A stretch of 31,536 bases of DNA from a virus: positions 1-31,536 of the IMG/VR virus record IMGVR_UViG_3300009702_001272; one strand, written 5' to 3'. Positions 1-6,313 of this stretch are shown piece by piece; positions within the stretch are counted from its first letter, which is position 1; each line of letters opens with the position of its first letter. The notes under the pieces are model-generated. The model searched no databases. It saw nothing but the letters and a program-made list of their open reading frames with translations, and had not been told where the DNA came from. The translations under genes and the position numbers were made by a program.

Positions 1-10
1 GGTGATGTCC

Positions 11-1873
11 TTATCCGAATGTCAATCCGTTGACTCGGGCTTGCTCCAGGAGCCGCTTGGTGTTGCGGGCCGTCTGCTCGGTGGCCTTGGCCGTGCGCTC
101 CGCCTCGGCGCCGCCGCTGGCCAGGCCCTGCACGGCGGCCGCGTTGAACGTCCCGCGTGTCTCGATGCGCCGTGCGATCCCCTCGCCGATAGCGCCGAGC
201 TGGTCTTCGAGGTCGCGGAAGCGGTCGGTGAAGGAGGGCGCTCCGGAGCCATCGGCGCCGGCGGCCTCTCGCTTGTTGCGCGCATCCTCGATCGCCCGGT
301 CCAGTTCGCGCCGTGCGTCTTCGAGCGCCTGTCTCCGCTCATCGAATCGCTCGCGGGATGATTCGAAGACGCCTGCTTCATTCCGCTTGCGGTCCGCCTC
401 GATCTTGTCGAGCGAGCGTTGCTGTTTGTCTTCGATGCGCCGCAGGTTCGCCTCCGACTCCTGATCGAGCTGCCGGTTGGCGGCGGCAACATCCAGCGAC
501 GAATCGAAGACACCCAGGACCACGGTGACGCCCTTGGCCACGGCGTTGACGGTCTTCTCCCAGACGGACTGCACGCCCGACGCGAAGCGCGTCCACAGCC
601 TCGACATGACGCTGACCGCGTCGAAGAAGGCGAGCTGCATCGCGTCGAGTCCGACGTTCAGGGATGAGCGGATGTCATCCGTGCCTTCGAGCCAGATCAA
701 CCGCAGCCCGTTCCACAGAACACGCGCAGCCAGTTGAATCTCCCCGGCACTGAGCGCATCGCGGATGCCGCCAAGTGTCTTGGTCACGATCCCGCTCAAG
801 GTTGCGAACCGCTCGGCGAGGAACTCCAGCGCCGAAGATCCGATCCCGCTGAATCGCAGCAGCGCGACGCCCGCGCCGACGACGGCGACGGTCACCAGCC
901 CGATGGGCGAGAGCAACGCGCCCAGCGCCGCCCCGATGAGGCCCAGCACGGTTGACACGCCCGCCGCGATCGTGGCCAGCCCTCCGAACGCGGCGCCGGT
1001 GAGCGCCAGCAGTAGGCCGGTGGTGATCAATGCTGCGCCGATACCCGCGATGCCGATCGCCACCTTGGCGGCGGTGAGGACGAGTTGCTTGTTCTGTTTG
1101 ATCCACTCGTTGGCCGCGACGACGATGCGAGTGACATGATCGGCCAGCGATTTCAGCGCCGGCGCCAGCGCCGAACCGATCGTGATCGCGGTGATCTTCA
1201 TCACGCGCCGGACAATGTTCATCGCGTCGGTCAGTTCCGCCGCGTCCTTGGCCGTCTCTGTCGAGATCGTCAGCCCGAGCCTGCGGGCCTCCATCTGCAA
1301 CGCCTCGATGCCCGCCGCGCCGTCCTGCATCAGCGGCAGCAATCTTGTCCCCGCCCGCCCGAAGATCTGCTGCGCGATGGCGGCTCGCTTCGAGGCGTCC
1401 TTGACCCGGCTCAGACTTTCGGCGATCCGCTTGAACTGTTCCTCGGGCGACAGGCCATCGAGATCCTCGATCGCCAGCCCCAGGTCGCCGAAGGCGTCCA
1501 CCTGCGTCGAGAGCCCCCGGCCCAGATCGTTGACGGCGCGCTGCATCGTGCGTACGCCCTTCTCCAGGGTCTCCAGATCAGCGCCCGATTGCTCGGCGGC
1601 GAAGCCCAGCTTGCTCAGCGCCTCGACAGTCACCCCGGTCCGCCTCGACATCTTCTCCAGGGCGTCGCCTGCGCTGGTGAAGATCTTCACGCTGGCCGCC
1701 AAGGGTGCCGCGATCACGCCGCCGAGGGCCGCGACGCGCAGGCCGAGTGATTTGATGCCGGCGCCGAAGGCTTTCAGTCGCCGCTGGGCGCGCTTCAGCC
1801 CGGCGCTGAGGCGGTCGCGCACGCTCAGCTCGACGAAGGCCCGTCCGGCCCGGATGCCGCGTGAATCGCCCAT
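11..1873 (-). CDS. Phage tail tape measure protein
   Basis: This 620-residue protein probably sets tail length and fills the tail tube before DNA ejection. The N-terminal part is rich in alanine, lysine and arginine helices, followed by a glycine/alanine-rich hydrophobic stretch near residues 45-65 and an EKMSRRTGVTVEALSKLG segment typical of tape measure proteins. A long hydrophobic region lies around residues 265-345, and a charged coiled coil (about 480-560) rich in Glu, Arg and Lys closes the protein. It starts 3 bp after the gp10-like gene and is the last complete gene of the late operon, as expected for a tape measure. By the usual ruler rule (about 1.5 angstrom per residue) the tail would be near 90 nm, which is inference. 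Fibre and lysis genes are not in view and may lie to the left of the window. Confidence 0.9.
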   Translation of the reverse strand: MGDSRGIRAGRAFVELSVRDRLSAGLKRAQRRLKAFGAGIKSLGLRVAALGGVIAAPLAASVKIFTSAGDALEKMSRRTGVTVEALSKLGFAAEQSGADLETLEKGVRTMQRAVNDLGRGLSTQVDAFGDLGLAIEDLDGLSPEEQFKRIAESLSRVKDASKRAAIAQQIFGRAGTRLLPLMQDGAAGIEALQMEARRLGLTISTETAKDAAELTDAMNIVRRVMKITAITIGSALAPALKSLADHVTRIVVAANEWIKQNKQLVLTAAKVAIGIAGIGAALITTGLLLALTGAAFGGLATIAAGVSTVLGLIGAALGALLSPIGLVTVAVVGAGVALLRFSGIGSSALEFLAERFATLSGIVTKTLGGIRDALSAGEIQLAARVLWNGLRLIWLEGTDDIRSSLNVGLDAMQLAFFDAVSVMSRLWTRFASGVQSVWEKTVNAVAKGVTVVLGVFDSSLDVAAANRQLDQESEANLRRIEDKQQRSLDKIEADRKRNEAGVFESSRERFDERRQALEDARRELDRAIEDARNKREAAGADGSGAPSFTDRFRDLEDQLGAIGEGIARRIETRGTFNAAAVQGLASGGAEAERTAKATEQTARNTKRLLEQARVNGLTFG

Positions 1874-1876
1874 CGC

Positions 1877-2341
1877 TTACGCCCCCTTCACACTGTTGCG
1901 CCACGCCTTGGGCAGTTGCGAGATTTCTCTGGCCAGCGCCGGCGCCATGAACGGCCTCGGCTTGATGCGCACTCGCCGAGATGTGATGATTCGTTTGCCA
2001 TTGGCGCGTCGGCGCCGCTGCTTGATCGTCACTCGCCCGCCGAACTCGAGTGTGCTTGGCGCCTTGCTCTTACGGAACCCGACAGGACCCACGAAGACCG
2101 ACTCCGATCCCCGGTCGTAGGCGAAGAAGACCAACCGGCGCAGCGATCCCTCGTGGGCATAGGGTGGCTTGCCGGGAGGCGCCGAGCCCTTGCGCCGGCG
2201 CATGCTCGTCCGGGCGCGCTGGCGCACGAAGGCGCCGGCGCGGGAGAGCGAACGGCGTCTGGCCCGATCAACCGACCGCCGCACGGCCTTCCGATCGAAG
2301 AAGAGCCGCCTGATCCGCATGTCAAATTTCAGCGGGGTCAC
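1877..2341 (-). CDS. HK97 gp10-like tail completion protein
   Basis: A 154-residue very basic protein. The segments STLEFGG and, near the C-terminus, KPRPFMAPAL match the pattern of the HK97 gp10/minor tail family, whose members sit at the head-tail junction. I chose the GTG at 2341 because it forms a GTGA overlap with the stop of the lipoprotein gene and has GGGAG about 10 bases upstream; an open frame extends further upstream but runs antisense-like through the lipoprotein gene. Placement directly before the tape measure is unusual for gp10-like proteins, which more often precede the major tail protein, so the exact role is uncertain. Confidence 0.7.
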   Translation of the reverse strand: MTPLKFDMRIRRLFFDRKAVRRSVDRARRRSLSRAGAFVRQRARTSMRRRKGSAPPGKPPYAHEGSLRRLVFFAYDRGSESVFVGPVGFRKSKAPSTLEFGGRVTIKQRRRRANGKRIITSRRVRIKPRPFMAPALAREISQLPKAWRNSVKGA

Positions 2342-2796
2342 GTCGTCACGACTCCCGGCGCCGCCACCCGGCCCTCCTTGAGCCCCTTGTTGAAGGAGGA
2401 TTCCTTCTCCTTGCGCAGCCGACCGGCGCCGAGGAACAGCCCGGCCAATCCAGTCAGCGCCGGCAGCGCCGGACCAACAACAGGGACGCCGGCGAGCGTC
2501 GGGCCGAAGTCGTCCAGCGCTGACAACGAGAGCTGGCTCAGCAGCGATCGGACCTCGTTCGACCGCTCGATGTTCGCCTTCCAATGGGCGCCGACGCGCT
2601 GCGTATCGGCGAACCACGCCTGGTACTCCGACTCCGCTTCGTTGAGCGTCAACGCCTGCGGCAGCCCGGTCGTCTGCTGCACCGAGTTGGGTGTCTTGAC
2701 TCGGACGATGTCGCCGAGGTCGATTCCCGTGCAGGCGACGAGCGCCATGCTGAGCATTGCAAGTCCGAAGATGTAAACGAGTGTCTTGCGATTCAT
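2338..2796 (-). CDS. Phage-encoded lipoprotein with second hydrophobic segment
   Basis: A 152-residue protein with a clear bacterial lipoprotein signal: basic MNRK, a hydrophobic core, then the lipobox LVAC with the acceptor cysteine at residue 22. A second hydrophobic stretch (GVPVVGPALPALTGLAGLFLGAG, roughly residues 105-127) is followed by a positively charged tail, so it may be anchored by lipid and by a membrane helix. The ATG at 2796 overlaps the stop of the chaperone extension frame (ATGA), which places it in the tail operon. Function is unknown. Superinfection exclusion, or a role at the cell envelope during lysis or ejection, are possible inferences. A longer open frame upstream in the same phase is shadow sequence of the chaperone gene. 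Confidence 0.75.
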   Translation of the reverse strand: MNRKTLVYIFGLAMLSMALVACTGIDLGDIVRVKTPNSVQQTTGLPQALTLNEAESEYQAWFADTQRVGAHWKANIERSNEVRSLLSQLSLSALDDFGPTLAGVPVVGPALPALTGLAGLFLGAGRLRKEKESSFNKGLKEGRVAAPGVVTT

Positions 2797-3098
2797 GCCT
2801 GTGCCTCCGTGCTTGTGCCTGTACCTATGTTTGGATTCCGTCCCTCGATGAAGATCGTTTTCAGCGCCCCGATCCCGACCTTGACCACTTCCTCTGTACG
2901 CCCGGCGAACGGGTCGAAGTCCGCCGGCTTGAACGCCCGAGACTTCTTCGCGTCGCGGTGCGCGTTGGCGACCAGCGCCATCAACGCCGAAGTACGCAGC
3001 CAATCCGATCGCTGCTTCGCCTCGGCCATCTCGACCAGCTCCCGCAGCGTCAGGGGTCCGGGGTCGATGCCGACGATTCCGGCGCACCGCCAGATGAG
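2793..3098 (-). CDS. Chaperone C-terminal extension read by -1 frameshift (gpT-like)
   Basis: This frame has no plausible start of its own: no ATG, GTG or TTG precedes the protein-like sequence IWRCAGIVGIDPGPLTLRE. It lies in the -1 phase relative to the gpG-like gene and overlaps its last 16 or so codons. The product continues through LVEMAEAKQRSDWLRTSALMALVANAHRD and FKPADFDPF, then stops in an ATGA overlap with the lipoprotein ATG. The simplest reading is a gpGT-like fusion made by ribosomal slippage. One possible site is C-CCC-TGA at 3056-3050, where the proline tRNA could re-pair on CCC beside the stop codon. A slip further upstream (3085-3100) would keep more of the conserved-looking sequence; I see no canonical heptamer there. 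Confidence 0.6.
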   Translation of the reverse strand, partial: LIWRCAGIVGIDPGPLTLRELVEMAEAKQRSDWLRTSALMALVANAHRDAKKSRAFKPADFDPFAGRTEEVVKVGIGALKTIFIEGRNPNIGTGTSTEAQA

Positions 3099-3538
3099 TC
3101 GATGGCAATCGTCAGCGCTCGCTCGACGGCCTGCTCCATCGCGCCGCTGTCGATCCGTTCCTCCACCACGTCCCGCGCCCGATCCATGTACTTCCGCGTC
3201 GTCGTCAGCACCCGACCGGCGGCGGCGCGGTCCCGCCGGTTCGGGCAAAAAGACACAGTGTCGTCGAGCAAAGCCTCGGTCGCCGCGTCGATCGCATCGC
3301 CCGCCAGCGCCCTGCCGAAGTCCTCATCGCTGATGTTGCGCGTGTCCGCCTCGTCCTTGCACGCGGCGTAGACGCAGTCGCACAGCAACACCGGATCCTG
3401 ATACAGCCGATCGATGAGTTTGCCGCTGACGATCTCCATGAGGTCCACGCCGGTGAGCGCGCGGACGCGCTTGAGCGTCGTCTGGTTGATGTCGATGAGC
3501 CACGTTCGGCCCTCGTTGTCTTTGAAGGATTTCGCCAT
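3050..3538 (-). CDS. Tail assembly chaperone (gpG-like)
   Basis: A 162-residue acidic protein located between the major tail protein and the tape measure, the conserved place of the lambda gpG-type tail assembly chaperone that binds the tape measure during tail assembly. The N-terminus (FKDNEGRTWLIDINQTTLKRVRALTGVDL) looks like the short domain found in such proteins. The end of the gene, an SSGGAPESSASTPDP tail, is low-complexity and overlaps a second open frame in -1 phase that carries the better conserved sequence, which suggests programmed frameshifting as in lambda gpG/gpGT. No sequence search was possible, so the assignment rests mainly on order, length and the overlap. Confidence 0.7.
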   Translation of the reverse strand: MAKSFKDNEGRTWLIDINQTTLKRVRALTGVDLMEIVSGKLIDRLYQDPVLLCDCVYAACKDEADTRNISDEDFGRALAGDAIDAATEALLDDTVSFCPNRRDRAAAGRVLTTTRKYMDRARDVVEERIDSGAMEQAVERALTIAIDSSGGAPESSASTPDP

Positions 3539-3541
3539 CGG

Positions 3542-3973
3542 TCAAACTCCTGTCACCCACGACGGGGCCGTCGCGCTGAAGGTCACCTTCGCCGTCACCG
3601 ACACGCTGATCGCCTCTTCGAGCGCTTCGTTCCGGCTGAAGGACGTAATCATGAAGTCGGCCTGCAACCCCTCGCCCGGGTTCCCGTCGAGGATCTGGAA
3701 GCCGATGACGCCGTTGGCCAGGAATGCGTCCTTGATGACGGCGAACCCGGCGTCCGCCGGCTCCCACACCATCTCGAACTCGACGCTTGCGTCGCGCAAT
3801 GTCGCGGCCGTCGCCCGCCAGCCGTTGTTGGCGCGCGTTGTCACGTCCGCCTCGCCCGTCTCCAGGCTGAGCGTCACGTCCTTGACATTCGTGAGCTCAA
3901 TCCATGAGTTGAGACTGTCCTGGCCGCCATCCTTGTAGTTGATGACGGCGTCCATGCCGAGTTTGGCTGGCAT
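3542..3973 (-). CDS. Major tail tube protein
   Basis: A 143-residue protein with the pattern of the phage major tail protein (TP901-1 type): MPAKLGMDAVINY at the start, then LTNVKDVTLSLETGEADVTTRANNGWRATAATLRDASVEFEM, alternating beta strands with a threonine-rich loop, and a C-terminal SVSVTAKVTFSATAP strand. It is expected to stack in rings to form the tail tube. It lies directly upstream of the chaperone gene (3 bp gap) and after the tail terminator candidate, the standard siphophage order. Confidence 0.8.
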   Translation of the reverse strand: MPAKLGMDAVINYKDGGQDSLNSWIELTNVKDVTLSLETGEADVTTRANNGWRATAATLRDASVEFEMVWEPADAGFAVIKDAFLANGVIGFQILDGNPGEGLQADFMITSFSRNEALEEAISVSVTAKVTFSATAPSWVTGV

Positions 3974-3993
3974 TGTGGGGCTCCTAAGAAGAG

Positions 3994-4425
3994 TTACCGC
4001 TTCACGCGGTAGGTGATGGTCAGGACGCTTGTGAAGATCCGCAGTTCTTCGAGGTGCTCGCGGGCGACGATCGGCTCGCGCTCGATGGAGAAGAACGCCG
4101 CCGTCGGGAATCCGGCCAGTCGCGCGAGCCGCAGCGCATCGGCGACCTCTTCCGTGAGTGTGTCGAGCGCGTCGATCTCAGAGGGATCAGGATCAGCGCC
4201 GAGCTTCTTCTGCACGCCGACATCGATCGAGTAATCGAAGAAGCTGTGCTGCCGCGTGGCGTTGATGATGCTCAGCGATCGCGGCACGACGGTGACCTGC
4301 AGCGAATCCACATCCCCCGGTTCGAAGACCGGCTGCCAGGCGCGCTCGGCGGTGAACGTCTCGCTGAATGAACCCGCATTCAATGTTGCAGCAAGTGCAT
4401 CGGCGATCTGTGCGATCTCGCTCAT
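3994..4425 (-). CDS. Tail terminator / minor tail protein candidate
   Basis: A 143-residue protein with an alpha-beta pattern: an N-terminal helix (AQIADALAATLNAG), a central strand region (DSLQVTVVPRSLSI), SIDVGVQKKLG, a second helix around DTLTEEVADALRLARL, and a final strand FTSVLTITYRV. Such features, the length and the position just before the major tail protein suit the tail terminator (gpU-like) or tail completion class. Its ATG overlaps the stop of the preceding small membrane protein gene in an ATGA. The family was not identified by a diagnostic motif. Confidence 0.55.
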   Translation of the reverse strand: MSEIAQIADALAATLNAGSFSETFTAERAWQPVFEPGDVDSLQVTVVPRSLSIINATRQHSFFDYSIDVGVQKKLGADPDPSEIDALDTLTEEVADALRLARLAGFPTAAFFSIEREPIVAREHLEELRIFTSVLTITYRVKR

Positions 4426-4646
4426 GGCGTGAATCTCCCTTCCAGGAACGACACGCGGCGCTCAAGATCCGCGAAGGCCGCCCGGGTCATGCGTGTTTCG
4501 ACGATGAGCTCATCGAGGCGTTTCTCGACGTGGTCGAGCTTCGTGGTCACGACGCCCCACTGGACGGTGACGGCCAACAATGCGACGGCGCCGGTGGTCA
4601 TTGCGCCGATCCATCTCGGGGGCTTGGTTGATTCGTTCCTGGTCAT
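4422..4646 (-). CDS. Small membrane protein with coiled coil
   Basis: A 74-residue protein with one transmembrane segment (about residues 14-34, AMTTGAVALLAVTVQWGVVTT) followed by a heptad-like helix (LDHVEKRLDELIVETRMTRAAFADLERRVSFLEGRF). The chosen ATG at 4646 overlaps the upstream stop in an ATGA. The shape resembles small phage membrane proteins found near head and tail genes, such as haemolysin XhlA-like or holin-accessory proteins, but no specific family can be named. Its position among connector genes, away from any visible endolysin, argues against calling it a holin. Confidence 0.6.
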   Translation of the reverse strand: MTRNESTKPPRWIGAMTTGAVALLAVTVQWGVVTTKLDHVEKRLDELIVETRMTRAAFADLERRVSFLEGRFTP

Positions 4647-5029
4647 GGTGTTGTTTCTGTCTTGATGCGTTTGGTGTGGATTCGCAGGGCGATGCGGTGC
4701 GGGTCGCTGAACCGCCACGGCGGCTCGCCGCCCGGGGCGTTGACCTCGTAGGTGTGCACGAGTGATCCGTCGGTTTCCGTGATCCGATCGCCGGCCCTCG
4801 GCGTCGTCAGCACGCTCGCGAGGATCAGATCGGAAACCCGGATCAGGAAGTCCCTCGACTCCGTCCGATGGATCACGCCCAACTCGTCCGCCTGCTCGAA
4901 GACTGTCCGACCGACCGTGGCGTTGATCGCGACCGAGTCAGCCCCGCGCGCAAAGACCACGCCGAGCGACATGTGCTTGTGCCGCTGTTCGTCGAGCCAG
5001 GACAGGCCTTTCTGGAGGAGGTTGGGCAT
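4643..5029 (-). CDS. Putative head-tail joining protein
   Basis: A 128-residue protein beginning MPNLLQKGLSWLDEQRHKHMS and containing a strand-rich body (VAINATVGRTVFEQ, FLIRVSDLILAS, GDRITETDGSLVHTYEV). The motif of a short domain with GDRI followed by a beta hairpin is what head-closure or head-tail attachment proteins commonly show. It sits between the DUF2190 protein and the small coiled-coil membrane protein, where connector genes are expected. I assign it by size and position only. Confidence 0.5.
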   Translation of the reverse strand: MPNLLQKGLSWLDEQRHKHMSLGVVFARGADSVAINATVGRTVFEQADELGVIHRTESRDFLIRVSDLILASVLTTPRAGDRITETDGSLVHTYEVNAPGGEPPWRFSDPHRIALRIHTKRIKTETTP

Positions 5030-5038
5030 CGGTGATCC

Positions 5039-5374
5039 TTATTGACTCAATCGCACGCGCACGGTCGTCTCCGCGTCCGTCGCGGCACGAACAACCTTGC
5101 CGATGAGCTTGTTGGCGCCGGTGGCCGAGTCGGTTGTCGCCTCGTCCGCCGCGTCGTCCCAGTAGATCTGCACCCCGGCGGCGATGGTCGTGCCGACGCC
5201 CGTTGCCTTGGTGAAATCGAAGACGCCCTCGACCGCCAGCGCCCCGAGCATCCCCGCCTTGATGTCCAGGCTCGCCACGCCGACCAGCTCGCCCTGAACG
5301 ACCACGTCGCCCGCCGCGATGTCGGCGCCCGGGGTGTGGTCGATGCGTGCGCCCTCGTGGATGAATGTCGCCAT
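5039..5374 (-). CDS. DUF2190 family capsid-associated protein
   Basis: A 111-residue protein matching the DUF2190 pattern: MATFIHEGARIDHTPGADIAAGDVVVQGELVGVA, then a second half with GVQIYWDDAADEAT and KLIGKVVRAATDAETTVRVRLS. Members of this family lie next to the capsid gene in many phages and are thought to be capsid cement or decoration proteins. Here two small genes separate it from the capsid fusion gene. The GDVV...GVA and IYWDD segments are the features that give the call. Confidence 0.8.
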   Translation of the reverse strand: MATFIHEGARIDHTPGADIAAGDVVVQGELVGVASLDIKAGMLGALAVEGVFDFTKATGVGTTIAAGVQIYWDDAADEATTDSATGANKLIGKVVRAATDAETTVRVRLSQ

Positions 5375-5394
5375 TGCTGAATCTCCTGTGTTGC

Positions 5395-5709
5395 TTAGAA
5401 CCTGATCTCTTCGACGCCGCCCGTGGCCGCGTCCCCACCCCCCACAGCACCGCGCATCTGCACGTGCCGGATGTGTTGTGAATCGCCGACGAGGCGCACC
5501 GCCTCACCGGGTTTGAGCTCCGCCTGTTCGCTCAATGGGTCCCTCGGCGCCTCGACGCGGTACTCGAGCGGGACCGGTGAGTCCGCAGCGCAAGTGAGCA
5601 GCAGCTCCCGCGCGCCGAAGCCGTCGGAACCGCCAGCGCCGTCGGCACGGAACACGTCCGTCCACGATGGACCCGTCGCGATCGTCAGCCTGTTGTTCCG
5701 CCTGGCCAT
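5395..5709 (-). CDS. Small virion-module protein of unknown function
   Basis: A 104-residue protein of unknown family, mostly predicted beta strand, with the segments RELLLTCAADSPVPLEYRVE, LKPGEAVRLVGD and a glycine-rich tail. It lies between the capsid-proximal 193-residue gene and DUF2190. A GGAG sequence is found about 11 bases before the ATG. It could be a head decoration or fibre-like accessory protein, but nothing in the sequence fixes that. Confidence 0.55.
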   Translation of the reverse strand: MARRNNRLTIATGPSWTDVFRADGAGGSDGFGARELLLTCAADSPVPLEYRVEAPRDPLSEQAELKPGEAVRLVGDSQHIRHVQMRGAVGGGDAATGGVEEIRF

Positions 5710-5725
5710 ACCTATGCCGTCTCCT

Positions 5726-6307
5726 TCAGATCGCCGAACCGAGCACGATCGCTCGGCGCGACCGCGAGCGGCCGAGCGACGAGCCCGTCGCCAACCCGTC
5801 CCAATGGAACCGCCACCGGATCACGTCGATGAGCAATGTGTTGCCGTTGAGATGCTGCGAGGTGCTCGAGCCGACGACTTGGAATCCGAAGGCTGGGTCG
5901 AGCACATCCGTCTCGCTCAACCCCATCGTCTCCGTCGGACTGCCCTTGACGAACGAACTGGTCAGGTTTAGCGGCAGCGATCCGGTCCCGAGGTCCATCC
6001 GGACCACGCCCCCGACATGCGCATCGACTTGCACCGAGCGCGTCCCGTTGGCGTTCCCCGACCACCGCCCGCGCACCTCGAGCTCGACACCCAGCAGTGT
6101 GAACCCTTCCGGCGGCGGTGAACCGATGACCGAGTCGCGCAGCCGAAGCGTGCGGGTGTTCGGATTCGGTGAGAACAGCCCGACCGGCCCGCTCTGCGCC
6201 GACGCGAAGTCCTCGACCAGCGCGCCCTCCGGCGTTGTCCAGATGGCCCCGCCGGTGTTGATGTCCTGCGCCGTCTGGAAGAGCAGCAGCGGTGTGACGT
6301 TTGACAT
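5726..6307 (-). CDS. Beta-rich structural protein of unknown function
   Basis: A 193-residue protein starting 6 bp after the capsid gene. It is rich in Gly, Ser, Thr and alternating hydrophobic residues (FTLLGVELEVRGRWSGNANGTRSVQVDAHVGG; DVIRWRFHWDG), which suggests a beta-sandwich. The position right after the major capsid protein suits a decoration protein or another exposed virion component. I do not recognise a family. Confidence 0.55.
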   Translation of the reverse strand: MSNVTPLLLFQTAQDINTGGAIWTTPEGALVEDFASAQSGPVGLFSPNPNTRTLRLRDSVIGSPPPEGFTLLGVELEVRGRWSGNANGTRSVQVDAHVGGVVRMDLGTGSLPLNLTSSFVKGSPTETMGLSETDVLDPAFGFQVVGSSTSQHLNGNTLLIDVIRWRFHWDGLATGSSLGRSRSRRAIVLGSAI

Positions 6308-6313
6308 CGCGCA

